From Symbiodinium natans (Eukaryota; Sar; Dinophyceae; Suessiales; Symbiodiniaceae), in assembly GCA_905221605.1 (NCBI GenBank), contig CAJNDS010000025.1, positions 426,501 to 490,500 of the forward strand: DNA of 64,000 nt. The letters run 5' to 3'. The notes beneath the pieces are model-generated. The model saw only the letters and a list, made by a program, of their open reading frames with translations, was not told the origin of the DNA and searched no databases. How positions within the stretch are numbered: the stretch's first letter is position 1; the number at the start of each line of letters is the position of its first letter. Made by a program: the position numbers and the translations under genes. This document shows positions 40,354 through 51,125 of the stretch, in pieces.

Positions 40354-43300
40354 GGAGTGGTTCTAAAGATGAGATTAGGGCAACACTGCAGCCTTGGCGG
40401 GCTGCAAGGCCTACCACGTGCATGGGGCCTAGAATGCACGAGTTGATGGGAGTTGATCCCTCAGTTGATCCATTTTGCATAAGGTTTCGCTGGGATGGAT
40501 GTGTTCTGATTGACAGAGCTGCCCATGTGATGCTGTGCGAGCGCCATATACAGTCCTACTCTCTAACGCATCAGTTTGATCTCAAAACGCTCAGGGTGCT
40601 GGGATGAAGCTCGTGGCAAAGTCCCGGAAAGCGAAACCCACCTCAGGTCTCCGCCAGAAAGGATGCCTATGAGCATGTCTGCACGTGTTGCGCTCCCCTT
40701 GTGCTGTTTTTTGTCCTTGTGCCGCCCTCAGAAGTAGGGAAGGACATGCTGCACATGATGGACTGCCTAAAACGCTTTGAAGCTCTGCAGTTTGCCCTGG
40801 GGTCATGTGGCATTCTCAAAGCCGCCGACTTCAAGCAGAGACCGACCCAGGGAACTTCGGAGGCGAACGCCGGAAGAAAGTAGAGGCGCTGGGTTGCCCC
40901 TCCTGGCCAGGACGGGCTATCATACCCCGCAACCCCTTAAACGGGCCCATTATAGGGTTGACCCTAAACCCTAAACCCTAAACCCCTTAAAAGGGCCCTT
41001 TGTAGGGTTGGTTATAGGGATTCTAGGGGGCCCAAAATAGCCCATCCTGGGGATGCTTAGCCGTTCCCAGCAGCGCGAGAGAAGCTTCACCGGCCTCCCG
41101 GCTTCTGAAGCCCGGGAGGTACCCTGGTGAACCTCAGCGTGCCCGGCGGCTTGCTTGACGCAGGGTAGTTGTCCTTGCGCTTCCTGGTTTCAAGAACCGT
41201 CACATTTAAGCTCCAGACCCATTGGGTCCTTCGAACTTTGAAACCTACAGTGTCGAGGCACTTTGAAACAGTTCCGACGGCTCGAAACAGTTCCCAACTG
41301 TTTGAGGGTTTCAGGTTGAGGGTGCAGGGCTTAGGGCTGCGGGGCCTGGACGGCCTCGAGAGAAATCTTGGCGCGGGGAGGAGTGACGATGTTAACCCGA
41401 GGTCGCCATGACTTCATGGGCATTAATGTGGACGATACCCTAAGCCCTAAACCCTAAACCCGAACCCTAAACTATTCGGTTGAGACTTTCGGGCTCAGGG
41501 CCCATCGGGCCCTGAGAATGCTCTGACAGTTCCTGAGAGCCGCCTGGTGGTTCCAGAGCCCCTGTTGGCCCTCAGACACAAACAAGCCACTGGGCATCCC
41601 AATATAAACCCTAAACCCTAAACCCTAAACCCGAAACCCTAAACCCTAAACCCTAAACCCGAAGCCCAATAAAGGGACTGTGCGCACCTTCTCGGAAGCC
41701 CTGGAAGGCGCTGGAAGTCCTCATGGCTGTCGGGTTGCAACCCCAAAACCTCCAGAAAGGCCTAACAGCCCCTGCAAACCCTAGAAATCCTATGAGTCCC
41801 GCAAACTCCTAAACAGCCCAAGCCCTAGTTGCCGAACAGCGGTGCGTGCAAGGGCCTAGGTGCAGTCTTCCGGGCTGGCGCCTGGGCCGTTCGGCATCGT
41901 GACTCTGGGGTTTAGGGTTTAGGGGTTTAAAGGGTTGAGGTGTTTAGGAACAAAGGGTTTAGTGGGACCTTTGAGTAGAAGAGCTCCAGCTCTGTACCAA
42001 AAATGCGCGCCAAGAAGGCGCAACACAGACGCTCTCCTCAGACGCTTCTTGGCCCATCTCCTCTTGCCACCTTCGATTTCGCGTCTTACGCCTAGTTACC
42101 CGCCACTCTCAGCTCAGCTCGGCTTCAGGGGTTTCTTGCGCACATCAGCCAGACACGAGGCCTTTCCCCAAAACGCCAAAAAACCCCTCGAAGTCCTTCG
42201 CTTCTGCAAAGGGTTCCTAAGAGGAACTCACAGGGTGGTCCCGAGAAGAACCTTCAGAGTTCAAGGGATGGGGGTAAAGGCGCCCTATACGGCTCTAGCA
42301 TAGGCAAACGCTATAAAGCCTAAGGTGCAGGGCTCCTCTGTAGCTATAGGCTTAGGGCTTCGAGCCCTGAGCCGCCTCTGCGAAGTTTCGGGGGAGAAGG
42401 GGCGCACGTGACTCTCCAAGAGAGCCCCTTGCTCCAGCCGCAGAGGTGCACTTAGGTCGCTTGAAGCTCTCTAGAATCCCACACTTAAGGGAAGCCTATA
42501 TATACCAAAAGACAGTGGCAGTCGGATCTTGAGATCATAGATCCTGAGACAGTCGGATCTATGCCCTTCACAGTGCGAGGCGGTGTGCATCGTGCTCCAT
42601 CCATTCGCCGTCATCCTCATGATCCTCCCTGTGCTTCATCTGTCCTCTGCCGTCTCAGGGCCCTGCCGGGCCCGGGGCTTGGCGTAAAAGGCCCCGGCGT
42701 GCCCAAAGCAACCTGGGAGGACGCCGCGTAGCATGTTTATTGAGGGTAGAAAGTGCCGACCTTGAAACCGGTGCAGACCCTGCACGCGAACGTGTTGCGA
42801 CAACTCTTCTATGGCTGCATATGAGAATCCTAGCTTCGCTGCCTCGCTCGGCAGCATGCGCAGCCGAGCCCAACCCCAGGAGCTGTGAGTTAGTCTGCCT
42901 TCTGAGCATTCTTTCTGAGCTGAGCTGTAGCAGCTGTGCAAGGGCCCAAAGCTCGCCAAGAGGCCTTTGACCCCCCCGGGGCCTCTTGGTAGAAGGCTCC
43001 GCAATCTTTAGCAGCTTTGGGAAGCTGTGCTGCCTGTCCGGCGGGGTCACACACAATAGTTATGTAGGGGAGCAGCATCGTGCAGCCCTGACGCTTCTCG
43101 GCTATCCGCCGGCCCAGGTTCCGCTTCCTGGGGCACTTGGGTTCAGAGATGCAGGGCCGAGTGCTGGCATGTGGGATGCCCCGCTCGCTGCACAGACGTT
43201 CCAGCCATGGGGCGCACGTTTTCGGAAGCGGTCAAACAGCGATCGGCTCTCCCGACCTGCTCCAAGCTGCACGGCACGGCCTCCGACTCCGAGGCGCCCC

Positions 43301-43491
43301 TGCGAAGCGCCGCCCCGCCTCGCGCGCACGTTTCGGGCCTCCTTGCGGTCCTTGTGGCCGGTGCTCTCCGGCGCCGGCGCCGAGGCCCGGAAGCCTCGGG
43401 TGTGGGACATCTGGAGCCCCGGGACGCGGCGCGCAAGACCAGGGCATTCGAAAAAGAGACCGCCCTGACCTGGGGCTTTTCTTGGGGGGGT
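40354..43491. other. Mixed stretch with small CCCTAAA patches
   Basis: CCCTAAA patches at ~40,968-40,988, 41,418-41,470 and 41,603-41,668, and a TTTAGGG patch at ~41,908-41,930. The block 43,105-43,440 follows a good acceptor (CGGCCCAG) and is open in three + frames, so it may hold an exon whose frame I cannot choose. Confidence 0.4.
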
Positions 43492-43606
43492 TCCCTAAAC
43501 CCTACACTGGCCCTACACCCTACACCCTACACCCGAAACCCTAAACCCTACACCCTAAACCCTAAACCCTAAACCCTAAACCCTAAACCCTAAACCCTAA
43601 ACCCGA
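43492..43606 (-). repeat. CCCTACA / CCCTAAA array
   Basis: About 15 units; CCCTACA units cluster at the left end. Confidence 0.85.
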
Positions 43607-43906
43607 AGTATAGTAGGTTGAGGTTGGGGGTGAGCAGCCAGAAGTCGGCCCTCAACCTCAAAATTGAAGTCACTTGCCAACAGCTTCAGCTTTCAAATAG
43701 AGTCAAGTAGGCCACGCCTGCTATTGTTCCTAAACTACTTCTACCTCAACCATCACCCCCCAACTACCCTTGAACCAGAATAGTAGGATATATACGCCCC
43801 CCTTATTAAAGGGTATTTGGGGGGGAAGGGTGTCATGGTTTTGCTTTTGACTCCTGGAGCCCAACAGGCAGTCAGGGTCCCATAGGCTTGAGTGCTTCCC
43901 TGGCAG

Positions 43907-43977
43907 CCCCCCCCCCCCCCCCCCCGGTTTGGGGTTTAGGGTTTAGGGTTTAGGGTTCAGGGTTCAGGGTTTAGGGC
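43907..43977 (+). repeat. C run followed by TTTAGGG array
   Basis: About 19 C, then TTTAGGG and TTCAGGG units. Confidence 0.8.
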
Positions 43978-44591
43978 CCCCCATAAACCCTGAGACCAAA
44001 AACCCCAAAACCTTAGACCATGACGGGGCCCCCCATGGTTGAGGGGTTGCCCTGAAAACAAACGGAACTCCAAAGTTGAGATTAAGGCATAGGGTATGAT
44101 AGGGTGAGCTGAAAGGCGTACAGGGTGATCATCACTAAGGTGTAGGGTGAGTTCAGCAGGACATCCCAAAAGAGCGCCCTGCTGCCCACGAACTGTTGCG
44201 CTTGGTTTTCTGTAATTGTTCCTAAGCTATTGTAGGCCTTTCCTCGAGCCCAGGAAGTGCAATCACTCTTTTGCCGGCCCTTCTCGTGGTTTCCTGTATC
44301 CACGTGGTGGGCAGCCAGGTGTCCCAGCTCGTTTCCGCCAAGCATGGGCGATGTTCAGTCTACATGCGCTGTCACGGCGAGCGTCGAGTGACGCGACCGA
44401 CAAGCAATAAAGATTCTAGAAGCCCCGAAATGCCCAATACCTCAATGATGATCATGCTACGAGCATTCGCCCCTGAGCCCAGCAAGCCCACAACAATCAC
44501 TTAGGGTTAAACCCTGAACCCTGAACCCGAAAGTCTCTGCGCGCCCACAACAACTCTAAACCATCCTTTCTCCACCATCTGGGGCTCGCAG

Positions 44592-44631
44592 GTTGCGGCA
44601 GGCCGACCTGTGGGTAACCGATTGCCCACAG
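44592..44631 (+). CDS. Candidate exon, unrecognised protein
   Basis: Acceptor GGCTCGCAG, reading LRQADLWVTDCPQ, donor CAG|GTCTGG. Followed by a 17-base segment that is duplicated on the far side of the next TTTAGGG array. Confidence 0.33.
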
Positions 44632-44637
44632 GTCTGG

Positions 44638-44853
44638 TCCAGAGCCAAGGGACATTAGGGTCACCATGGGGGCTGAGGGTGAAGGGTTTTAAACGTTTAG
44701 GGCTTAGGGCTTAGGGTCTTTAAGTTTAGGGTTTAGGGTTTAGGGTTTAGGGTTTAGGGTTTAGGGTTTAGGGTTTAGGGTTTAGGGTTTAGGGTTTAGG
44801 GTTTAGGGTTTAGGGTTTAGGGTTTAGGGTTGAGGATCCAGAGCCAAGGGACA
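44638..44853 (+). repeat. TTTAGGG array flanked by 17-bp direct repeats
   Basis: TCCAGAGCCAAGGGACA occurs at 44,638-44,654 and again at 44,837-44,853. Between them lies an array of ~18 TTTAGGG units plus short unique sequence. The pattern is that of an insertion with target duplication or of end-joining with copied flanks. Confidence 0.8.
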
Positions 44854-45097
44854 CTGGAGTTTAGGCTGTAGTGGCCAGAGGTGAGGAGGAGTCTAGGGTG
44901 CGATAGGTTCCCTTTCATCCCCGGAACTAATGTACATAATCGTAGTAGAATCCACTCCTTCTAGCTGGACCCTCAAAAGGGAACTCCGACTAGTAGCTAA
45001 GGACAGTGCAAGAAAAAAGCAACAGACCAAACCTCAACACCCTGGAACCCACTACCCAGCCCCCCCCAAGAACCGCTTGAGATCCCCCAAAGCTTCC

Positions 45098-45136
45098 CTA
45101 AACCCTAAACCCTAAACCCTAAACCCTGAACCCTGG
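45098..45136 (-). repeat. CCCTAAA array
   Basis: Five units before a candidate exon. Confidence 0.85.
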
Positions 45137-45160
45137 CACCGTCGGCGCCATGGCATTCAG

Positions 45161-45234
45161 CTTGGGGCCCCGGGCCTCGAAGAGCTCGGGGCTGGGGTGC
45201 TACGGCGCCTTCGCCTCCGCGAAGGAGCGGCGAG
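45161..45234 (+). CDS. Candidate exon, unrecognised protein
   Basis: Acceptor TGGCATTCAG, open frame LGPRASKSSGLGCYGAFASA then KERR, ending against GGTTTGGGTG. CCCTAAA upstream, TTTAGGG-like downstream. Confidence 0.38.
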
Positions 45235-45595
45235 GGTTTGGGTGTTATGGTTGAGGGTTCAGGGGTTGGGGGTTTGGGGTTGAGTTTAGGGTTTAATGTT
45301 TAGGGTTTCAGGAGGGGAGGGGCCTTCAAGGGGCGACTTTCATTCAGTTGGGGCTCAAGATGACGCACGTTTCAGGGCTGCCTGGTCAAAGGGCGCTTTT
45401 CTGAGGGCTACATTTGCCCCGGAAGCACCAACCCCAAACCCCGGCTGGGCACCTAAACCCTTCTTAAGCCTAGTGGGGGGTGGTCCGAGTTGCCCGATTC
45501 ACACATCCATTAGGAGAAACCCAATACACCGAAAATCATACTAACAGTGCCAAAAAAGCCCTCGAGGCCTTCTTTTTGTTTACGAGAGAGCCTTC

Positions 45596-45626
45596 CCCCT
45601 AAACCCTAAACCCTGAACCCTAAACC

Positions 45627-45679
<53 letters not shown>

Positions 45680-45695
45680 ACCCTAAACCCTAAAC
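45596..45695 (-). repeat. CCCTAAA array with CCCTCAA core
   Basis: Ten consecutive CCCTCAA units between CCCTAAA ends. Confidence 0.85.
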
Positions 45696-45759
45696 CACTT
45701 TCGTGAGGAGTTGGAGTCCATTCTGGCGTCCCCGACGCCCTTGTTTTTGTTTTTTTTCG

Positions 45760-45778
45760 GGGGGGGGGGGGGGGGGGG
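45760..45778. repeat. Poly-G run
   Basis: About 18 G following a T run. Confidence 0.9.
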
Positions 45779-46014
45779 CAATGAACCCCTCATGGAGTTA
45801 GGATCATATCAACGCTATGCTACCATAATCCCGATTTGGGGCTTGGGGTTTAGTCTGGTTAGAGTTTCGCGTGAAGCGTTTAGGGTCTGTTTAGCGATCC
45901 CTGTCCAGGTAGATGGACCAGGATTGCCCTTGTAGGGTTCATGGAGTCCCCAAGAAAGAGAGGGTGGCCCGAGTTGGGCCTTGAGTTTTGAGGATCGTAA
46001 CTGCGTAGTCATTC

Positions 46015-46101
46015 TGGGATGTTCCTCCTTATACTAACAGGTTACAGTACCCCCGATTATAATCCCTATTAAGGACTGCAAGTGTACGGAGGCACATCCC
46101 G
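46015..46101. mobile_element. Foldback element, family A copy 2
   Basis: Ends TGGGATGTTCCTCCTTATAC / GTGTACGGAGGCACATCCC. The interior shares GATTATAATCCCTATTAAGGACTG with other copies. Confidence 0.7.
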
Positions 46102-46299
46102 AAGTAGGTATGTCAAGGCGGCGTCGAGGTTGAGATTCTGGGTTCGTTCCTGGGCTTCAGGGGTGCGAGGGCCGGAAGTTGTCGTGGAAATCGCTCCGCC
46201 AGACCCCCCCTCCCCTCCCCCCTCCCCAACAAGCATCGACGTACAGGAACAACCACCCCCCCCCCCCCCCAAAAAAAAAAAAAAAGCGAGATAATTATA

Positions 46300-46392
46300 G
46301 TAAACCCAAGCCTGCACCCTGCACCTTACACCCACACCCTACACCCTAAACCCTGAATCCTGACCCCTGAACCCTAAACCCTAAACCCTATA
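46300..46392 (-). repeat. CCCTGCA / CCCTAAA array
   Basis: Degenerate on the left, regular on the right, ending 14 bases before a candidate acceptor. Confidence 0.8.
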
Positions 46393-46406
46393 CAAAAAAG
46401 TCTCAG

Positions 46407-46515
46407 CACCAAAGGCGTTCCTGAGAGATGCTTGGCAGAGCCAGGCTGCAGCGGTGCAAAGAGGGGGCGCCCGGCGGGATGCAGGGAACGACATCCGCAA
46501 GATGTTTCAGGACAG
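46407..46515 (+). CDS. Candidate exon, helical, unrecognised protein
   Basis: Acceptor AAAGTCTCAG, 35 open codons (PKAFLRDAWQSQAAAVQ … DIRKMFQDR), 3' end AG|GGTTTAGGG directly at a 15-unit array. One of the clearest exon-like segments by frame and setting. A helical Arg/Ala/Gln-rich segment; family unknown. Confidence 0.45.
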
Positions 46516-46735
46516 GGTTTAGGGTTTAGGGTTTAGGGTTTAGGGTTTAGGGTTTAGGGTTTAGGGTTTAGGGTTTAGGGTTTAGGGTTTAGGGTTTAGG
46601 GTTTAGGCTTTAGGGTGCAAGGTGCAGGGTGCAGGGTGTAAAGTGTAGGATTTGGGGTTTAGGGTTTAGGGCTTCGGGTTTAGGGTTTAGGGTTTAATTC
46701 GGCTTAGGGTTTAGGGCTTAGGGTGTAGGGTTCAG
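46514..46735 (+). repeat. TTTAGGG array
   Basis: About 13 perfect units, then degenerate TGCAGGG and TTCAGGG forms. Confidence 0.9.
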
Positions 46736-46785
46736 TGTTGCAAGGCAAGCCTCGACGACTAGGACTGCGTCAGCATGCTTAACCC

Positions 46786-47110
46786 AAAGAGCCAAAGTTT
46801 GCATGCCTCAAAACCCCCAAAAACCCAAGAACCCCAAAGCCCCAAAACACCGAACAACTTCAAAAACTCCAAAGCCCCATTAACCCCAACAACCCAACAG
46901 CCCAACAACCCAAAAACCCAAACAAGCCCAAAACAAAGCCCAAGCAACGCCCCAAACAAATCCCAAACAAAGCCTAAGACTTTCCGGGAGAAAGACCTTG
47001 GCTGCCAAAAGCCCAAAAACACAACAACACCCAAAAGCCCCCCCCCCCCCCACCGCCCCCTCCGGAAAAAAAAGAGAGCCAACACAAAACCCAAGCAAAG
47101 CCCTAAGACT
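46786..47110. repeat. A/C-rich, T-poor, G-poor stretch
   Basis: On the + strand this stretch is largely CCCAAAA-like words with very few T. It contains two similar segments (AGCCTAAGACTTTCCGGGAG and AGCCCTAAGACTTTCCGGTG) ~130 bases apart. It reads as an eroded CCCAAA-type array. Confidence 0.6.
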
Positions 47111-47225
47111 TTCCGGTGTAAAAAGAGGCCCTGGGCAGCCCATACATCAGAGCCCTCTAAAGATCTAGGGACCAGGGACCATGTAACTATCCAGACGCAC
47201 CCGTAAGGTTGTACCCACAAACGTT

Positions 47226-47342
47226 CCCTAAACCCGAACCCTGATCCCTTAATCCTTAATCCTAAATCCTAAACCCTAAATCCTAAACCCTAAACCCTAA
47301 ACCCTAAACCCTAAAACCCTAAACCCTAAACCCTAAACCCTA
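47226..47342 (-). repeat. CCCTAAA array
   Basis: About 15 units, with CCTTAAT and CCTAAAT forms on the left. Confidence 0.88.
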
Positions 47343-47363
47343 AGAGAGGCCCTGGGCTGCCAG

Positions 47364-47454
47364 CCCAAGAGCAACCGGCACCTGGAGCCGGAAGACCTCG
47401 GGCAGCTGAGGCACTCGGAAGAACAAGAACTCCCTGTTTTGTTGGATCGGGATG
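47364..47454 (+). CDS. Candidate exon; perhaps N-terminal part of a capping-enzyme-like gene
   Basis: Acceptor GGGCTGCCAG, open frame SNRHLEPEDLGQLRHSEEQE followed by LPVLLDRDG, donor GATG|GTGGAG. VLLDRDG recalls the strand after motif I of guanylyltransferases (often IDRD), but no KxDG lysine is present here. The exon could also end earlier, at CT|GTTTTG. Confidence 0.35.
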
Positions 47455-47469
47455 GTGGAGCCTTTTGAA

Positions 47470-47607
47470 CCCTAAACCCTAGCCCTAAACCCTAAACCCT
47501 AAACCCTAAACCCTAAACCCTAAACCCTAAACCCTAAACCCTAAACCCTAAACCCTAAACCCTAAACCCTAAACCCTAAACCCTAAACCCTAAACCCTAA
47601 ACCCTGT
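47470..47607 (-). repeat. CCCTAAA array, ~19 units
   Basis: Nearly perfect. Confidence 0.92.
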
Positions 47608-48988
47608 ATAGGGCTGACATAGGGTTTCAAGGTTGCCGCTGGAGCCCTATGGGCCCTGAACCCCTGTATACTGCCAGCAAGGAGGACGGCTTATAAAAGT
47701 CAAGGTTTGGGGGGAATTCGAGTTCCACTTGCTTTCTAAGTCCTCCGCTCCCTGAAGTCTCTCTGTGGCTCCTTTTTTGAGGTACCGTGAAGGGACCTAG
47801 CTGGGCCCGAACATGCTCTGCCATTGCTGTGGAGAGTCACAGTGGCTCCGGGAACATTAAACCTTCCTCCTCAAATCCATGGGCATCGTAAACGTTAAAT
47901 GGGGTTTAGGGTTTAACCCTAAACCCTAAACCTCCAATGCAACCGTTCAAGTGCCCGTTGCAGGAGTGGCGCTTGCCGGTTTGCGCTGAAGGCGCGCGGC
48001 TCAGTGTTCCAGCGACGGCCTTCATTATGAATACGTGAACTTTTCCCACTGAAGACCGGAGTTGCCCCAAACCTTCATCCCGAGTTCGAATCCTAATTCA
48101 GGGGATGAAGGCTGGGCCCCAGAATCAGCGCGCAGGCGGATGGTGAGCGGAAGTTGTTCGTTGTTTGGGCAGAGCAGCTCGGGAAGGCCGGGGAAGGAAA
48201 CGGGTCGCAGGATTCGTGCCATGGGAGATTGAAGACGATACCCCTAGTTCACCCCTAGCTTAAGAGCCCAAAACCTAGTTTTCCTATGCTCTGATTTTTT
48301 CCATCTCCTGACAGGTTTCTGGGGTAACGTGCAACAAGCAGCTTTTGGGTTGTTCATGTAAACCCTAAACCTCAATCCTGCGCAACCCGCCTACGTCTTT
48401 GAGGTTGCCCTTAACACGTGTCAGACTGCAAGTCAAGCTAAACATCTGGGCTGGGTTTGCAACTGTACACTGACTTTGAGCCACCTTGCAAGCGGCCGCA
48501 CCCTGTGAACCACGCACGGCCCAGTGCATGGGAAACAAACCCATGCAAATGCTGCAAACAAGTCGAAGTAGTTGCATAACCCTCTGCGTGTTCATCATCT
48601 TAACCTGCATAGGTCCTTCTACTCCGCACCCGAGCAGGTCAAAAGCGCTGAACGCTTAAGACTCTGAATGTAGCATAGCTCCCCCTCTCTTTCAGACCGA
48701 AAGAAGCGGAGGACAGGACCAAGCCAATGTCCTATGTCATGAGTTCCCCTACGAGCCCCCTCTGTACTACCCCCCCCCCACAATTAACACTATTTAGGGA
48801 TAACTTAAGCCTAATTCGGGGTATTTAAGGGGGAAACGTAGAGGGGGTGCTTGTAGTATAGAGGGGTAGTAAGGGAACCCGTGACTGTTCTCTTGAACCT
48901 GCCTCTTGAGGTGGGTGCGTGGCTGGTCGCCCCGAACACGGGGGAAGTGGAACCGCTTTTGGTCAGGTCGCGCGGTTGTTGGAGCTTG
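47608..48988. other. Intronic-type stretch with a foldback
   Basis: No gene recognised. Small CCCTAAA patch at ~47,908-47,932. A loose inverted repeat at about 48,740-48,887 (GAGTTCCCCTAC ... GTAAGGGAACCC) surrounds a C run. Confidence 0.4.
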
Positions 48989-49074
48989 GGGGGTTTAGGG
49001 TTTAGGGCTTGGGGCTTAGGTTGAGGGTTTAGAGTTTAGGGTTTAGTGTCTAGGGTGTAGTTGCCGGCAGCGGC

Positions 49075-49318
49075 CCCAAACCCTAAATCCTAAACCCGAA
49101 ATCCTAAACCCTAAGCCCTAAGCCCTAAGCCCTAAGCCCCAAGCCCTAAGCCCCAAACCCTAAACCCTAAACCCTATATAAGCCCTAAACCCTAAACCCT
49201 AAGCCCTAAGCCCTAAGCCCTAGGCCCTAGGCCCTAAGCCCTAAGCCCTAAGCCCTAGGCCCTAAGCCCTAAACCCTAAACCCTAAACACTACCCCCCAA
49301 ACCCTAAACCCTAAGCCA
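49075..49318 (-). repeat. CCCTAAG / CCCTAGG / CCCTAAA array
   Basis: More than 25 units. CCCTAAG and CCCTAGG units are clustered in the centre. Confidence 0.9.
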
Positions 49319-49330
49319 ACTCCCCGCCAG

Positions 49331-49428
49331 GATCGGACAGGACCAAGTGCGGAATGTGCTCCCAAACTTTGGGGCCAACGGCCTCCACATCATCGACGCG
49401 GAGGACGCCTCCCTTACTACTCTTTGCG
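49331..49428 (+). CDS. Candidate exon: guanylyltransferase motif III-like (IIDAE)
   Basis: Acceptor ACTCCCCGCCAG, frame starting in phase 1 with QDQVRNVLPNFGANG then LHIIDAEDASLTTL, and 3' end G|GTTTAGGG directly on the array at 49,429. IIDAE is placed like the LLDGE motif III of mRNA-capping guanylyltransferases, with Gly changed to Ala, which is unusual. The end phase (1) fits the next exon at 50,286. The same words also faintly resemble GMP synthase, which I think less likely given the order of later motifs. Confidence 0.42.
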
Positions 49429-49500
49429 GTTTAGGGTTTAGGGTTTAGGGTTTAGGGCTTAGGGCTTAGGGCTTAGGGCTTAGGGCTTAGGGTTTAGGGA
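49429..49500 (+). repeat. TTTAGGG / CTTAGGG array
   Basis: About ten units; starts at the candidate donor. Confidence 0.9.
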
Positions 49501-50117
49501 GGCCCAAGTAGGAGTCGCAGTGCGTTGAGGGTCTAGGGTTTAGGTTGTTCGTGCATGGAACTTTGCTGGCGGTCACTGATGTAGAGGTTTTGAGCCTTAG
49601 GACCCGGAGTGGGCCCCCAATTTTGCTTTTTTAAGGGTTTCTAGGTTCTCTTAGAATCCCCTTTGAACCAAAAAGGGGGAGGGTCTCAAGCTCAACTGCT
49701 GTGCTCTTCGGGGAGGTGAGAGAAGAGCAGGTTTAGGGTTTAGGGTTTAGGGTTTTTGAGCCACTCAGGAGGTAGAGTTGGTCACAGCCGACGAAGCCTC
49801 CCAGCAACCTCTTCGCCGCTCGGGGGCCTCTTAGAACGGATATTCAGGGTTGAAGAGCTGTTTAGGTTTAGGGCTTAAAAACCCTAAAACACTGAACCCT
49901 GCAACCTTCGCAGTTTGGGGTGTGAAGCGCATGGCTTCTGAGGGTTCAGGATTTGAAGAGTTTGGGTCCTGAGCAGGCTTTTGTTTGTTCAGGGACCCGA
50001 AGCCCCTTCCTAAGCCCCGCGCAGGTGGAACCTCTAAGAACCCCTGAGCTCAAAGCACCTAAACCCGAGCCTTCTACGCAACCACAACCATGGGGCTCAA
50101 CAACGACGCTTTGCCGA
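49501..50117. other. Intronic-type stretch
   Basis: Small TTTAGGG patch at 49,731-49,756. No gene recognised. Confidence 0.4.
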
Positions 50118-50280
50118 AACCCTAAGCCCTAAGCCCTATCCCCTAAACCCTTATCCCTAAACCCTAAACCCTCAACCCTCAACCCTAAACCCTAAACCCC
50201 TAAACCCCTAAACCCCTAAACCCCTAAACCCCTAAACCCCTAAACCCCTAAACCCCTAAACCCTAAACCCCTCAACCCTC
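50118..50280 (-). repeat. CCCTAAA array with 8-base CCCCTAAA core
   Basis: About nine consecutive CCCCTAAA units at ~50,193-50,262 between 7-base units. Confidence 0.9.
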
Positions 50281-50285
50281 TTCAG

Positions 50286-50350
50286 GCCGTGGCTCCCAGA
50301 AGGGAGCACAGCGGGTGCTCCTCGCGTTCGACCTGCCCCTGGGACACCAG
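50286..50350 (+). CDS. Candidate exon: guanylyltransferase motif IIIa-like (RVLLAFD)
   Basis: Acceptor CCCTCTTCAG. Reading RGSQKGAQRVLLAFDLPLGH, which parallels the R-Y-L-I-Y-D strand (motif IIIa) of capping guanylyltransferases. The two leading bases complete the codon begun by the exon ending at 49,428. The 3' limit is uncertain: CA|GATGGG would be a GA donor, a type reported in dinoflagellates, and a GT lies at 50,373 inside the following foldback element. Confidence 0.42.
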
Positions 50351-50356
50351 ATGGGG

Positions 50357-50577
50357 GCCCCTTACTTGGAGGTTCATGGTAATTAGTAACCCAACTAGGA
50401 TTTAGGGTATAGGGTTTTAGGGTTTAGGGTTTAGCTTTGTAACCCAATTATGACTGCACTTATACCCCAAGTATAACCCTATTAGGGTACTTCAGGGGCT
50501 TATATGTGGGTTAGAACTGCACTTCTACCGGGTTACTAAATGTTACTAAGTACCCTGAACCTCCACGATGAAGCCCC
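50357..50577. mobile_element. Foldback element, family C copy 2, with telomere-like insertion
   Basis: Left end TTACTTGGAGGTTCATGGTA, right end TACCCTGAACCTCCACGATG. The interior at 50,395-50,438 is TTTAGGG-type sequence flanked by GTAACCCAA on both sides (50,386-50,394 and 50,439-50,447). Copy 1 at 32,981 lacks this insertion. Confidence 0.65.
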
Positions 50578-50649
50578 TTAGTTCCCAAGTTCCGTTCGGC
50601 TTAGGGTTCAGCGGTTGCCGGGTTCAGGGGTTCAGGGTTTCGGCGACGA

Positions 50650-50890
50650 ACCCTGTAAACCCTAAACCCTATAAACCCAAAACCCTAAACCCTAAACCCT
50701 AGAAACCCTCGAAACGCTCGAAAAACCAAGAACCCCTAGAATCCTAGAAACCCCAGAAGCCCTAGAAACCCTAAAACCCTCTAAACCCTATAAACCCTCT
50801 AAACCCCCTCAACCCTATCAGCTCTAAACCCTCTAAACCCTATAAACCCTAATAAACCCTAATAAGCCCTAAAAACCCTACAAACCCATT
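50650..50890 (-). repeat. Degenerate CCCTAAA / CCCTATAAA / CCCTCTAAA array
   Basis: Mixed 7- to 9-base units with single changes. Confidence 0.8.
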
Positions 50891-50897
50891 CGCCCAG

Positions 50898-50969
50898 GCT
50901 CCTCAGCTTTGGCCAGGCCCCGTCCTCGCTGCTCGAGGTGCGCCAGGCGCAGCTCCAGGAGCTGGGCAG
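50898..50969 (+). CDS. Candidate exon, helical; inside the guanylyltransferase-like series
   Basis: Acceptor CATTCGCCCAG, reading LLSFGQAPSSLLEVRQAQLQ then ELG, 3' end AG|GGTTTAG. Its end phase (2) is completed by the first base of the exon at 52,980. The helix would follow motif IIIa in the capping fold. Confidence 0.42.
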
Positions 50970-51011
50970 GGTTTAGAGGGGCTCCAAGGGCCAGTGAAGA
51001 GCGCTTCTAAG

Positions 51012-51125
51012 GGTTTAGGGTTTAGGGTTTAGGGTTTGGGGTTTGGGGTTTGGGGTTTGGGGTTTGGGGTTTGGGGTTTGGGGTTTGGGGTTTGGGGTTT
51101 GGGTTGTAGGGTTTAGGGTGTAGGT
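51012..51125 (+). repeat. TTTAGGG then TTTGGGG array
   Basis: Three TTTAGGG units, then about ten consecutive TTTGGGG units. Confidence 0.9.

Noticed and set aside
48075-48110. GTTCGAATCC resembling a tRNA B box
   Set aside because: The flanking bases do not form a T stem and no A box or acceptor stem is present.
49331-49428. GMP synthase exon
   Set aside because: Similarity is limited to VDAED-like words, and later exons carry nucleotidyltransferase motifs in order, which fits guanylyltransferase better.
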